From NCBI GenBank assembly GCA_030583605.1, contig CP129466.1:186001-250000 (forward strand): a stretch of 64,000 bases of DNA, in the 5' to 3' direction. Below are positions 17,828 to 27,364 of this stretch, piece after piece; positions within the stretch are counted from its first letter, which is position 1, and every line of letters begins with the position of its first letter. The notes beneath the pieces are model-generated. The model saw only the letters and a list, made by a program, of their open reading frames with translations. It was not told where the DNA came from and ran no database searches. Origin of the DNA: Gammaproteobacteria bacterium. GTDB taxonomy: Bacteria > Pseudomonadota > Gammaproteobacteria > Steroidobacterales > GCA-2729495. The position numbers and the translations under genes were made by a program.

Positions 17828-19474
17828 ATGACGGCGGTGCCTGACAACATGCCGCGACCGGCAGAGGGCCGGCCCGTGCTCGGCGCCCTCAACGACGCGC
17901 AGTTCTTCGCGGTCGAGCGCGACGGCGCCAGATTCGTCACCCGTGGCTCGCCGCAGGTGTTCATCGGCCACCGCGTGCCTGCAACGGGCGACGAGCGGCC
18001 GGACGGCGCCTATGTCGAGTGGCACTGGGACGGACGCCGCCTGCAGGTGCGCAACGACCGTTACGGGTTGATTCCCACCTACTACACGATCCGCAACGAT
18101 GGCTTCGCGATTTCCACCTCGATCGAACGACTGATCGCGATCGGCACACCGACCGAATTCGACGAGGATGGGCTGGCGGTGTTTCTCCGGCTCGGCACCT
18201 TCCTCGGCGACGACACACCCTTCAAATCGATCCGGGCGTTACCCCCGGCCACCGACTACGCCTGGGACGGGACACAGGAAGTCCCGCGCGGCGCGATTCG
18301 ACTCGGCGTTGCCGCCGGAAAGCTCGGCCACGAGGAAGCCTGCCGGCGCTACGGCGCATTGTTCCGCCGCGCTATCGAGCGCCGCGTAGCGCTGGCCGAC
18401 GACTCGGCCGTCGCGCTGTCCGGCGGCATGGATTCCAGGCACATACTGCTGGAATTGTGCCGTGCGGAGCGCAAACCCCGCTTCGCCGTCACGGCCCGGG
18501 TGGTGCGTGGCGCGCACAGCCGTGACGTCGACCTGGCCGCCGAGGTCTGCACCGGCGCAAGCGTCCACCATGTCGTCGTCGACCAGGACGAGCACTGGCT
18601 CGACCGCGAGTGCCTGAAGAACCGGCTGACCAGCCTCTGCACCATCGAGCACGGCTGGGGCTTGCCGGTGGGTGAGTTTCTGCGCAACGAGGTGCGCACG
18701 GTGTTCGACGGCCTTGCAGGCGACGTGTACACCGACTGCCGCGGCATTGTCACCCGCGAGCGCCATGAAGCATTCATGGCCGGTCGATTCGACGCACTCG
18801 CGGAGGATTTTCTTGGACCGCCCTCGGAACGCCTCGCCTACCTGGCAGCCGATCTCAGGCACCGGCTGTCGCGTGAACGCGCGATCCACAGATTCGCCGC
18901 CGAGTGTGAGCGCTTCGCGGCGGCACCAAACCCGACGGCCGCCTTCTGGTTCTGGAACCGGACGCGGCGCACCGTATCGCTCCTGCCATACGGCGTCTGG
19001 CAGCGCGGCGTGCACGTCGTCGCGCCGTTCCTGGACCACGACCTGTTCGACTTCATGGCCAGCCTGCCGGTGACGCTGGTCGGCGACTACACCCTGCACG
19101 CGACCACGCTGCGTACCGAGTTTCCCCGGTACGCCCACATTCCGTTTTTCTCCCAGCCCAACCAGCCGCCCGCCGATGCGTGGAAAAGCCTGCGCCGGGC
19201 AGCGCGGGCGACACTCGTCTGGTTCATGGCGCATGGCGCATCCCGCAACGTTTCGCGCGGTTTCGTGCTGAGCCGGCTCGCCCGTGCGCAGGTGGACCGG
19301 CGCTATTGCGCGTCGATTGGCTGGTTGCCACCGCAGGTGCTCTACCTGGCGCAGCTCGGCCAGCTCGCGCGCGGTCAGCTGACGCCTGGTCTCGGCATGC
19401 AGCAATGGCTCGGCGTCGAAATGCTGTGTGCCGGCGCGAGCATCCCGGCGCCCGGATCGCTGCCGATCGTATAA
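17828..19474 (+). CDS. Asparagine synthetase-like protein without glutaminase cysteine
   Basis: 548 aa from ATG 17828 (ATG 17849 is an alternative). The C-terminal half is a PP-loop ATP pyrophosphatase/amidotransferase domain: SGGMDS at 198-203 and DGLAGD at 294-299, corresponding to the AsnB SGGxDS and GxGxDE regions. The N-terminal 180 residues keep remnants of the class II glutaminase fold (VRNDRYGLIPTYY near 74-86) but lack Cys2, so glutamine hydrolysis is unlikely. Such proteins form amide or peptide bonds in specialised products; lasso-peptide cyclases are one example, but the partner proteins of such a pathway are not here. The product is unknown. It lies in the middle of the oxidase locus. 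Confidence 0.8.
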   Translation: MTAVPDNMPRPAEGRPVLGALNDAQFFAVERDGARFVTRGSPQVFIGHRVPATGDERPDGAYVEWHWDGRRLQVRNDRYGLIPTYYTIRNDGFAISTSIERLIAIGTPTEFDEDGLAVFLRLGTFLGDDTPFKSIRALPPATDYAWDGTQEVPRGAIRLGVAAGKLGHEEACRRYGALFRRAIERRVALADDSAVALSGGMDSRHILLELCRAERKPRFAVTARVVRGAHSRDVDLAAEVCTGASVHHVVVDQDEHWLDRECLKNRLTSLCTIEHGWGLPVGEFLRNEVRTVFDGLAGDVYTDCRGIVTRERHEAFMAGRFDALAEDFLGPPSERLAYLAADLRHRLSRERAIHRFAAECERFAAAPNPTAAFWFWNRTRRTVSLLPYGVWQRGVHVVAPFLDHDLFDFMASLPVTLVGDYTLHATTLRTEFPRYAHIPFFSQPNQPPADAWKSLRRAARATLVWFMAHGASRNVSRGFVLSRLARAQVDRRYCASIGWLPPQVLYLAQLGQLARGQLTPGLGMQQWLGVEMLCAGASIPAPGSLPIV

Positions 19475-19518
19475 GCCTGCGCCTGGCCTCGAACGACCAA
19501 CAGGTTGATGCAGAACTG

Positions 19519-19722
19519 CTAACGCGGCGTGGCGTTCGGTTCGATCAGGCCTGCATACCAAGCCGCCATCAGCACCAGGAAAAGAATCACGGACAGCACG
19601 ATACGGATGGTCAGCGCCCGCAATACCCGTGACGAGCCATCCTTGTCGCGCATCAGGTAGAACAACGCCGACCCCAGGCTCGCCAGGATGCCGAGGAGGA
19701 CGAGCACGATGATGAACTTCAT
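19519..19722 (-). CDS. DUF2909 twin-transmembrane protein
   Basis: 67 aa from the ATG at 19722 (an ATG three codons earlier is possible). Two hydrophobic helices (about 2-22 and 41-61) are separated by LMRDKDGSSRVLRALTIRI, and the first ends in LASLGSALFYLMRDK, the pattern of DUF2909. It is opposite in direction to the cox genes and divergent from SURF1, the usual place for this family. A role in oxidase assembly is inferred from context only. Confidence 0.8.
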   Translation of the reverse strand: MKFIIVLVLLGILASLGSALFYLMRDKDGSSRVLRALTIRIVLSVILFLVLMAAWYAGLIEPNATPR

Positions 19723-19772
19723 CGCCGGCATTCTGCCTGATCCCGCCAGTCTTGCGGCACAATGCGCCGCTG

Positions 19773-20528
19773 ATGGAACGATGCGAGGACGAGACGGGCC
19801 GCCACGCGCGGCGGACGCGGCCCCCCTGGTGGGCTACCCTGGGCGCGGCGCTGTTTGCTGCGCTGTTCTTCGCCGCGGGTTCCTGGCAGCTCAACCGCGC
19901 CGCGGAGAAGCGTGCGCTGCTCGAGTCATTCGACAACGCTGCCGCGGCACATCCGATGCCGGCACCGCGCGATGCCGAAGCGATCGCCACGCTGCGCTAT
20001 CGGCCGGTCCGGGCCACCGGCCACTTCGACGCCAGTCACCAGGTCCTGCTCGACGCCCGGATTCGCGACGGTCAGGCCGGCTATGAGGTGCTCACACCGC
20101 TCCTGACCGGCACCGGTGCCATCCTCGTCAACCGGGGTTGGGTCGCCGCCAGCCCCGACCGCAGTCGCCTGCCCGAGATCGGGATCGACAGCGGCGAAGT
20201 CACGATCCGCGGCATGCTCGATGCGCTGCCGCAGGCAGCGCTCGCCCTCGAACCGGACGAGGGCGCACAGGCGGCCGGCTGGCCACGCCGCATGCTGTAC
20301 CCGACCACGCAGGACATCAGTGCCGCGCTCGGCTACCCGGTGCGCAATTACCAGATCCTGCTCGCTCCGGACACGGCGGACGGTTTCCGGCGCGACTGGC
20401 GCCCGGTCCTGCTCGCGCCACAGCAGCACCTGGGCTATGCCGTGCAGTGGTTCGCGCTGGCGGCAACGGTGGTCGTAATCTATGCGGCCCTTGGCTTTCG
20501 CAGGACCGCTCCCGCGGATCGCACATGA
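19773..20528 (+). CDS. SURF1 family cytochrome oxidase assembly protein
   Basis: 251 aa. Two transmembrane helices (about 23-43 and near 225-245) flank a periplasmic domain. Family marks are AGSWQLNRAAEKRALL, LRYRPVRATGHFD, YEVLTPLLTGTGAILVNRGWV, and GYAVQWFALAATVVVIY near the end. SURF1/Shy1 assists heme a insertion into subunit I. Its TGA overlaps the ATG of the next gene. ATG 19773 is the best start; earlier candidates extend beyond the family length. Confidence 0.92.
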   Translation: MERCEDETGRHARRTRPPWWATLGAALFAALFFAAGSWQLNRAAEKRALLESFDNAAAAHPMPAPRDAEAIATLRYRPVRATGHFDASHQVLLDARIRDGQAGYEVLTPLLTGTGAILVNRGWVAASPDRSRLPEIGIDSGEVTIRGMLDALPQAALALEPDEGAQAAGWPRRMLYPTTQDISAALGYPVRNYQILLAPDTADGFRRDWRPVLLAPQQHLGYAVQWFALAATVVVIYAALGFRRTAPADRT

Positions 20529-21097
20529 TCGACCCGGTACAACGTGGACGACGCACGCTCGTGCTGCTCGCCATCGTCTTTCTCGGCCCCATGGCCGTCG
20601 CCATGGCGCTGTACTTCAGCAACTTCCAGTGGCGCCCGCAGGGCACCACCGAGCACGGAGTGCTGTACCGGCCGGCGCGCCCCGTGGCGGTGCTCGGCCC
20701 AACCGGCAACCCGGGCGAGGACGCGCCCCGGGGCAAGTGGGCCCTCATTTATATCGGGCCGGGCGCCTGCCCGGCCGAGTGCCGGCAGGCCCTGATCGCC
20801 ATGCGGCAGGTACGCCGCGCGCTCGGTCGCGACCTCGACCGCATCGAGCGCCTGTTCGTGGTGACCACGGGCGCACCCGACACCGCGTTTCTCGAGTCCG
20901 AGCACGACGGCATCAAGATCATTACCGATGGCAACGCAGTGGCAGAAATTGTCACAATTGCAGGTGATATCGGCGAGGGCGACTTACTCCTGGCCGACCC
21001 GCTGGGCAATCTCGTGATGCGCTACCCGGCCGGCACGCCGATGAAGGGTATCCACGCGGACCTCCAGCGCCTGCTGAAAATCTCGACAATTGGCTGA
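20525..21097 (+). CDS. SCO-like membrane-anchored thioredoxin-fold protein
   Basis: 190 aa. A single N-terminal transmembrane helix (about 11-31) is followed by a periplasmic domain with the pair C82-P-A-E-C86 (GKWALIYIGPGACPAEC), a CxxxC spacing like SCO1/SenC copper chaperones, and LLLADPLGNLVMRYPAGTPMKGI as in the thioredoxin fold. The overlapping ATGA with SURF1 and the following COX15 gene place it in oxidase biogenesis. Copper or disulfide delivery to CuA is likely but inferred. The usual distal SCO histidine is not obvious. Confidence 0.75.
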   Translation: MIDPVQRGRRTLVLLAIVFLGPMAVAMALYFSNFQWRPQGTTEHGVLYRPARPVAVLGPTGNPGEDAPRGKWALIYIGPGACPAECRQALIAMRQVRRALGRDLDRIERLFVVTTGAPDTAFLESEHDGIKIITDGNAVAEIVTIAGDIGEGDLLLADPLGNLVMRYPAGTPMKGIHADLQRLLKISTIG

Positions 21098-21140
21098 TCG
21101 CCGCCGACGCGGCTCACGACAGACCCGGGGAAGAAACCAC

Positions 21141-22163
21141 ATGTACGACTGGTACCGCAGACTGCTCTACCTGGCGGTGACGCTCGCGCTGACCGTCGTC
21201 GTGCTCGGTGCCTGGGTGCGCCTGACGGATGCGGGCCTCGGCTGCCCGGATTGGCCGGGCTGCTACGGGCAGCTCACCGTGCCCGACGAAGCGCACGAGC
21301 ATGCGTCGGCCGCGGCGGCGTTCCCCGACCGGCCGCTCGACCCGACCAAGGCCCGCAACGAGATGATCCATCGCTATGTCGCCACCACGCTGGGGCTGGC
21401 GATCCTCGGTATCGCCGGCATCGCCGTGGCCAACCGACGCGATCCGCGCCAGCCGCTGATCCTGCCGCTCGTGCTGCTCGCGACCGTGGTGTTCCAGGGG
21501 CTGCTCGGCATGTGGACCGTGACGCTGCTGGTGAAGCCGTTGATCGTCGTGGCACACCTGATCGGCGGGCTCACCACGCTGAGCATGGCCTTCTGGTTGA
21601 TCCTGGAGGCAGCCCGCCAGCCGCCGCGATCGGCGGTGCGCGCCGGGCGGGCCGCCTTTATTCCGGCGGTGATTGCGCTCGCGGTGCTCGCCGCGCAGAT
21701 CGCGCTTGGCGGCTGGACCAGTTCCAACTACGCCGCGCTCGCCTGTCCCGACCTGCCCAAGTGCACGGGCGAATGGTGGCCGGACGGCGCCGATTTCAGT
21801 GAGGCATTCATTCTCTGGCGTGGCCTTGGCGTGAACTACGAAGGCGGCGTACTCGACGCCACCGCCAGGGTCGCCATTCACTTTACCCACCGGCTCGGCG
21901 CGCTGTTGACGCTTGTCGTGCTCATCATCGTCGGCGGCCGTGCGACACGCCGGCACGGGCATTCCGCCCCGGTGGTGGCCGCCGGCTGGCTGGTGCTTGC
22001 GGCGGTGACCCTGCAGATGATCCTCGGCATCAGCACCGTCTGGTTCGGGCTGCCGCTGTGGGTCGCGACCGCGCACAATGGTGGCGCGGCGCTGCTGCTA
22101 CTCTCCGTGATCAACCTGAATCACGCAGCCTCGTACCGGCGCTCGCCGGGGCGCGCGTTCTGA
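21141..22163 (+). CDS. ctaA: Heme A synthase (COX15/CtaA family)
   Basis: 340 aa with about eight transmembrane helices; ATG 21141 has GGGGAAG upstream. The first loop carries the COX15 signature LGAWVRLTDAGLGCPDWPGCYGQ. Heme-binding histidines lie in NEMIHRYVATTLG, VAHLIGGLTTLS, HFTHRLGALLTLV and VATAHNGGAALLL. It oxidises heme O to heme A for the aa3 oxidase encoded upstream. In related genomes cyoE/ctaB normally follows; here uvrD follows instead. Confidence 0.94.
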   Translation: MYDWYRRLLYLAVTLALTVVVLGAWVRLTDAGLGCPDWPGCYGQLTVPDEAHEHASAAAAFPDRPLDPTKARNEMIHRYVATTLGLAILGIAGIAVANRRDPRQPLILPLVLLATVVFQGLLGMWTVTLLVKPLIVVAHLIGGLTTLSMAFWLILEAARQPPRSAVRAGRAAFIPAVIALAVLAAQIALGGWTSSNYAALACPDLPKCTGEWWPDGADFSEAFILWRGLGVNYEGGVLDATARVAIHFTHRLGALLTLVVLIIVGGRATRRHGHSAPVVAAGWLVLAAVTLQMILGISTVWFGLPLWVATAHNGGAALLLLSVINLNHAASYRRSPGRAF

Positions 22164-22206
22164 CCGGCAACCGATAGCCACCGCGCTACGCTGCTAGACT
22201 GCCGCG

Positions 22207-24375
22207 ATGGACGTCACGCCCATTCTCGCGCCGCTGAACGACGCCCAGCGCGAAGCGGTCACCGCGCCCGCCGGCCCGGTGCTGGTGGTCGCCGGCGCGG
22301 GCAGCGGCAAGACACGCGTGCTGGTGCATCGCATCGCCTGGCTGATCGAGGTGGAGAACGTCTCGCCGTTTGGCATCCTCGCGGTCACCTTCACCAACAA
22401 GGCGGCGGCCGAGATGCGCAGCCGCATCGAGGCGCTGCTCGGTATTCCGGTCGACAACCTCTGGGTCGGCACCTTTCACGGGCTGGCGCACCGGCTGCTG
22501 CGCCGTCACTGGCGTGAAGCGGGTCTTCCCCAGGGATTCCAGATTCTCGATTCCGAGGACCAGCTGCGCCTCATCCGGCGCATCCTCAAAGGGCTGGAAC
22601 TCGACGAGGCAAGCTGGGTGCCGCGCGAGATCCAGTGGTTCATCAACGGCCAGAAGGACGAGGGACGCCGCCCCGACCAGCTGCGCGACGAGGGCGACGG
22701 CAACCGCCGGCAGCTCATCCACCTCTACCGCATGTACCAGGACAGCTGCGAGCGATCCGGGCTGGTGGATTTTGCCGAACTCCTGCTGCGCGCCCGGGAA
22801 CTGTGGCAGAACCACCCGGAGTTGCTCGATACCTACCGCCGGCGCTTCCGGCACATCCTGGTGGACGAGTTCCAGGACACGAACGCCATCCAGTACGATT
22901 GGCTGCGGCTGCTTGCGGGCGAAACCGGCATTCCATTCGCCGTTGGTGACGATGATCAGTCGATCTACCGCTGGCGCGGCGCGCGCACCGAGCACCTCAA
23001 CCGCTTCCGCCAGGATTTCCCCGGCGCGCGAATGGTGAAGCTGGAACAGAACTACCGCTCGACCGGCACCATACTCGAGGCGGCCAACGCGCTCATCGGC
23101 CATAACAACGGCCGCATCGGCAAGCAGCTTTGGACCGAGAGCGGCGCCGGCGCACCGATCCGGCTGTTCAGCGCCTACAACGAACGCGATGAGGCGCAGT
23201 TCGTCGTCGAGCGGATTCGTGCGGCAGTGGCGGATGGCCAGCGCCGCGCGGATCATGCCGTGCTGTACCGATCCAATGCCCAGTCGCGAGCGTTCGAAGA
23301 GGCGCTGCTCCACGCCGGCATGCCCTATCGCGTCTATGGCGGACTGCGCTTCTTCGAGCGCGCGGAGATCAAGGACGCCCTCGCTTACCTGCGCCTGCTC
23401 GCCAACCGCGACGACGATCCCTCCTTCGAACGGGTGGTCAACCTGCCCACGCGCGGCATCGGCGCGCGCACCATGGATGAGGTCCGCGGCTACGCCCGCG
23501 CCAACGCGATCTCGTTGTGGCGCTCGGCACAGTCAGCCGCCGGCGGGCAGCTCACCGGGCGCGCCGCCAGCGCGGTCTTCGAGTTTCTCGCGCTGGTGGA
23601 CACCATGGACCGCGACAGCCGCGAGTTGCCGCTGCACGAGCGGGTGGACCATGTGACCACACGCTCCGGCCTGATCGAGCACTTTCGCAAGGAGGTGCGC
23701 GAGCGCTCTGAGGCGCGCATCGAGAACCTCGAGGAACTCGTGAGCGCCGCCCGCAGCTTTGATGCCGACACGACCGAAGACGCCGAGGACATGCCGGCGC
23801 TCGATGCCTTTCTCGCCCACGCGGCACTGGAGTCCGGCGACACGGAAGGCAACGACTGGGACGACTGCGTCCAGCTCATGACGATGCACTCGGCCAAAGG
23901 CCTCGAGTTCCCGGTGGTGTTCATCGCCGGAATGGAGGACGGGCTGTTCCCGCACCGGCGCACGCTGGAAGACCCGGATGGCCTCGAGGAGGAGCGACGG
24001 TTGTGCTACGTGGGCGCGACCCGCGCCATGCGCGAACTCTACCTGACCTGCGCCGAACAGCGCCGGCTGCACGGCGTGGACAGTGTCGGTCAGCCCTCGC
24101 GGTTCATCGGCGAGATCCCCGGGCGGCTGATCGAGGAGGTGCGCCCGCGTATCCGGGTATCGAGGCCGGTGTTCCGCCGCCAGGCCGCGACGGCGGCCTT
24201 GAGCGACCCGGAAGCACCCGTGCGCCTCGGGCAACGCGTGCGCCATGGCAAGTTCGGAGAAGGCATCGTGCTCAACTGCGAGGGGGCGGGCGCGCACGCG
24301 CGGGTGCAGGTGAACTTCGAGAGTTGCGGAACCAAGTGGCTGGTGATGTCGTACGCCAATCTCGAGCTGATGTAG
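22207..24375 (+). CDS. uvrD: DNA helicase II (UvrD)
   Basis: 722 aa superfamily 1A helicase. Motifs in order: LNDAQREAV (Q motif, about 12), AGAGSGKT (Walker A, about 30), TFTNKAAAEM, VDEFQDTN (Walker B, about 220), VGDDDQSIYRWRGA, LEQNYRST, TMHSAKGLEFPVVFIAGMEDGLFPH and VGATRAMRELYL. The C-terminal Tudor-like segment (about 675-720: VRHGKFGEGIVLNCEG) contacts RNA polymerase or UvrB in homologues. It unwinds DNA in nucleotide excision and mismatch repair. TrkA begins 14 bases later. Confidence 0.96.
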   Translation: MDVTPILAPLNDAQREAVTAPAGPVLVVAGAGSGKTRVLVHRIAWLIEVENVSPFGILAVTFTNKAAAEMRSRIEALLGIPVDNLWVGTFHGLAHRLLRRHWREAGLPQGFQILDSEDQLRLIRRILKGLELDEASWVPREIQWFINGQKDEGRRPDQLRDEGDGNRRQLIHLYRMYQDSCERSGLVDFAELLLRARELWQNHPELLDTYRRRFRHILVDEFQDTNAIQYDWLRLLAGETGIPFAVGDDDQSIYRWRGARTEHLNRFRQDFPGARMVKLEQNYRSTGTILEAANALIGHNNGRIGKQLWTESGAGAPIRLFSAYNERDEAQFVVERIRAAVADGQRRADHAVLYRSNAQSRAFEEALLHAGMPYRVYGGLRFFERAEIKDALAYLRLLANRDDDPSFERVVNLPTRGIGARTMDEVRGYARANAISLWRSAQSAAGGQLTGRAASAVFEFLALVDTMDRDSRELPLHERVDHVTTRSGLIEHFRKEVRERSEARIENLEELVSAARSFDADTTEDAEDMPALDAFLAHAALESGDTEGNDWDDCVQLMTMHSAKGLEFPVVFIAGMEDGLFPHRRTLEDPDGLEEERRLCYVGATRAMRELYLTCAEQRRLHGVDSVGQPSRFIGEIPGRLIEEVRPRIRVSRPVFRRQAATAALSDPEAPVRLGQRVRHGKFGEGIVLNCEGAGAHARVQVNFESCGTKWLVMSYANLELM

Positions 24376-24389
24376 AATCCTGCAGGCAC

Positions 24390-25766
24390 ATGAAGATCCT
24401 CATCCTCGGCGCCGGCCAGGTCGGATCCACGGCCGCCTTCCAGCTCGCCCGACAGGAGGCCAACGAGGTCACCATCGTCGATCAGGACCCGGCTGTGCTG
24501 CGCGAATTGCAGGACCGGCTCGACGTACGCACAGTGGTCGGCCACGCCGCCTACCCGGCGACGCTCGAACGAGCCGGCGCACCCGACGCCGACATGATCA
24601 TCGCGCTCACCAGCAGCGACGAAGTGAACATGGTCGCCTGCCAGGTGGCGCAGAACCTGTTCGGCATCGACACGAAGATCGCCCGCGTGCGCGCCGCCGA
24701 GTACATCGCGGTGCCGGAGCTGTTCAAGCCCGGGGCGATGCCCATCGATGTGCGGATCAGCCCCGAGCAGCTGGTGACGCAGTACATCCAGCAGCTCATC
24801 CAGTACCGCGGCTCCTTCGAAGTGCTGGATTTCGCCGATGGGCGCGTCCGGCTCGTCGGCATTCGCACGCGCCGCGACGGCCTGCTGGTCAACCAGCGCA
24901 TCCGCGATCTGCGTGCGCACGTACCCGATGCCCAGGTGCGTATCGCAGCGATCTACCGCGACGGCCAGAGTGTGCCGGTCGAGGGCGACACGCTGATCCG
25001 GGAGCACGATGAGGTGTTCTTCATTGCCGCCCGCGACGATATCCGGGCGGTGATGGCCGAGATGCGCAAGCTCGAGCCGCCGGCACGCCGCGTGGTGATC
25101 GCCGGCGGTGGCAACATCGGGCTGCGCCTCGCCTCCGCGCTCGAGGATTCGAACAACGTCAAGGTGATCGAGCGGGATCGCGAACGCGCGCGACGCATCT
25201 CCGAGCGCCTCAGCAAGGCGATCGTGCTCTGCGGTGATGCCGCCGACGAAGAACTGCTGCTCGAGGAGAATATCGACGCCGCTGACGTGTTCGTCTCCGT
25301 AACCAATGCCGACGAAGCCAATATCCTCTCCGCGATGCTCGCCAAGGATCTCGGTTGCAATAAAGTGATGGCGCTCATCAACCGGCCGTCCTACGCGGAG
25401 ATGATGGAGAAGAGCACGATCGACGTCGCCATTTCACCGCAGCAGATCACCATCGGCACGCTCCTCGCTCTGGCCCGGCGCGGCGACATGGTGCGGGTTC
25501 ACTCCCTGCGGCGCGGACGCGCCGAGGCCATCGAGGCGATTGCGCACGGCACGGCGGAGAACTCCCGGGTGGTCGGCAGGCGCATCGACCAGATCAGCCT
25601 GCCGCCTGGCTGCAGTTTCAACATCATCATCCGCCACGACCGGGTGATGGAGGTCCACCACGACACGGTGGTGCAGTCCGATGATCACGTGATCCTTTTT
25701 CTCACCGACCGCCGGCAGGTCGAGCAGGTTGAACGGTTGTTTCAGCTTTCCGGCCGTTTCCGTTAG
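24390..25766 (+). CDS. trkA: Trk system potassium transporter regulatory subunit TrkA
   Basis: 458 aa. Two tandem RCK units: Rossmann motif 1 MKILILGAGQVGSTAAFQLA with VDQD (about 1-130) plus TrkA-C, then Rossmann motif 2 RRVVIAGGGNIGLRLASALED (about 230) with a second TrkA-C domain. It binds NAD(H)/ATP and gates the TrkH channel on the inner face of the membrane. trkH follows after 12 bases, forming a trkAH operon. Confidence 0.96.
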   Translation: MKILILGAGQVGSTAAFQLARQEANEVTIVDQDPAVLRELQDRLDVRTVVGHAAYPATLERAGAPDADMIIALTSSDEVNMVACQVAQNLFGIDTKIARVRAAEYIAVPELFKPGAMPIDVRISPEQLVTQYIQQLIQYRGSFEVLDFADGRVRLVGIRTRRDGLLVNQRIRDLRAHVPDAQVRIAAIYRDGQSVPVEGDTLIREHDEVFFIAARDDIRAVMAEMRKLEPPARRVVIAGGGNIGLRLASALEDSNNVKVIERDRERARRISERLSKAIVLCGDAADEELLLEENIDAADVFVSVTNADEANILSAMLAKDLGCNKVMALINRPSYAEMMEKSTIDVAISPQQITIGTLLALARRGDMVRVHSLRRGRAEAIEAIAHGTAENSRVVGRRIDQISLPPGCSFNIIIRHDRVMEVHHDTVVQSDDHVILFLTDRRQVEQVERLFQLSGRFR

Positions 25767-25778
25767 TCCGTTCCAGCG

Positions 25779-27230
25779 ATGCACGTCAAGGTCGTCCAGC
25801 AAATCCTCGGGCTGCTGCTGATGCTGTTCAGCCTGAGCATGCTGCCGCCGGTGTTCGTTTCCGCCTGGCACCAGGACGGCTCTGCGGCGGCATTCGTCTC
25901 CGGGTTCCTGGTGACGCTGCTGACCGGTCTGGCCATCTGGGCGCCCGTGCGCGGCAAAAGCCGCGATCTGCGCACGCGCGACGGCTTCCTGGTCGTGGCC
26001 GGTTTCTGGACGCTGCTGGGTTTGTTCGGCGCCGCTCCGCTGGTGTTCGCCGAACACCCGGCCATGAGCCTCACCGACGCGGTGTTCGAAGCCGTCTCCG
26101 GCCTGACGACGACCGGCGCGACAGTCCTGGTCGGCCTCGACACCCTGCCACCGGCGATCCTGTACTACCGTGCCCAGCTCCACTGGCTCGGGGGCATGGG
26201 CATCGTCGTGCTGGCGGTCGCGGTGCTGCCCATGCTGGGCGTCGGTGGCGCCCAGCTTTATCGCGCGGAGACTCCCGGCGCGGTCAAGGATGCCAAGCTG
26301 ACGCCGCGCATCACGGAAACCGCCAAGGCGCTGTGGATCGTATACCTCGGCCTGACGATTGCCTGCACGCTGGCGTTCTGGCTGGCCGGCATGAGCCTGT
26401 TCGACGCCATCTGTCACAGCTTTGCCACGCTCGCAACCGGGGGCTTCTCAACGCACGACGCGAGCCTCGGCTTTTTCCAGAGTCCCCTGATCAACGGCAT
26501 TGCGATCGTCTTCATGGTGCTCGCCGGCGCCAACTTCACCCTGCACTTCCTGGTGTTCCAGTCGCGCAGCCTGCGCAACTACTGGCGTGATGCGGAGTTC
26601 AAGGGCTATCTCGGCATTCTCGGTGCATCGAGCCTGTTCATCGCGACTTACCTGCTCGTCACCGGCCACTACGACGATCTGCCGAGGGCGTTACTCGACG
26701 CGACCTTCCACGTCGTCTCCAACATGACGACGACCGGTTTCACGACAACGGACTTCTCGGTCTGGCCCGGCACCCTGCCCGTGATGCTGGTGTTCATCAT
26801 GTTCATCGGCGGCTGTGGCGGTTCGACCACCGGCGGCATCAAAGTCATGCGCTGGTTGCTGCTCTACCGGCAGGGCGCGCGCGAGGTTGCCCGGCTCATT
26901 CACCCGGCTGCCGAGATCCCGGTGCGCTTAGGGGGCAGCGTGATCCCGCAGCGGGTGGTCGATGCGGTGTGGGGGTTTTTTGCGATCTACGTGACCTTGT
27001 TCAGCGTGCTGATGCTGATTCTGCTCGCCACGGGCGTGGATCAGGTCACGGCCTTTTCCGCGATTGCCACGTGCATCAACAATGTCGGCCCCGGTCTCGG
27101 CGACGTGGTGTCCAACTTCACCGCCATCAATGACGTCGACAAGTGGGTATGCGTGCTGGCCATGCTGCTGGGGCGCCTGGAGATCTTCACGCTGTTCGTC
27201 CTGATCTCACCCGCCTTCTGGCGCCGCTGA
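25779..27230 (+). CDS. trkH: Trk system potassium uptake protein TrkH
   Basis: 483 aa K+ channel-like transporter with four pore-loop repeats, seen at AVSGLTTTGATVL (about 107), SFATLATGGFSTHD (about 214), VVSNMTTTGFTTTDF (about 310) and CINNVGPGLGDV (about 432); each filter holds the conserved glycine. LHWLGGMGIVVLAVAVLPMLGVGG is the family segment after pore 1. It imports K+ across the inner membrane under TrkA control. Confidence 0.96.
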   Translation: MHVKVVQQILGLLLMLFSLSMLPPVFVSAWHQDGSAAAFVSGFLVTLLTGLAIWAPVRGKSRDLRTRDGFLVVAGFWTLLGLFGAAPLVFAEHPAMSLTDAVFEAVSGLTTTGATVLVGLDTLPPAILYYRAQLHWLGGMGIVVLAVAVLPMLGVGGAQLYRAETPGAVKDAKLTPRITETAKALWIVYLGLTIACTLAFWLAGMSLFDAICHSFATLATGGFSTHDASLGFFQSPLINGIAIVFMVLAGANFTLHFLVFQSRSLRNYWRDAEFKGYLGILGASSLFIATYLLVTGHYDDLPRALLDATFHVVSNMTTTGFTTTDFSVWPGTLPVMLVFIMFIGGCGGSTTGGIKVMRWLLLYRQGAREVARLIHPAAEIPVRLGGSVIPQRVVDAVWGFFAIYVTLFSVLMLILLATGVDQVTAFSAIATCINNVGPGLGDVVSNFTAINDVDKWVCVLAMLLGRLEIFTLFVLISPAFWRR

Positions 27231-27364
27231 GCCCGCTCCGTTCTTTCGACGCCACGTCCACTCTGCGGGCGCCTGTTCGGCGACGCAACTGACCCACGTC
27301 AAGACAGGGCCGGTGGTGCAGGTCTGCAATGACCGCGCGACGCAGAAAAATCGGGAGAGACGCG

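Noticed and set aside
17828..19474. Lasso peptide cluster
   Set aside because: Only the cyclase-like enzyme is present; no precursor, leader-binding protein or transglutaminase-like protease is seen nearby.
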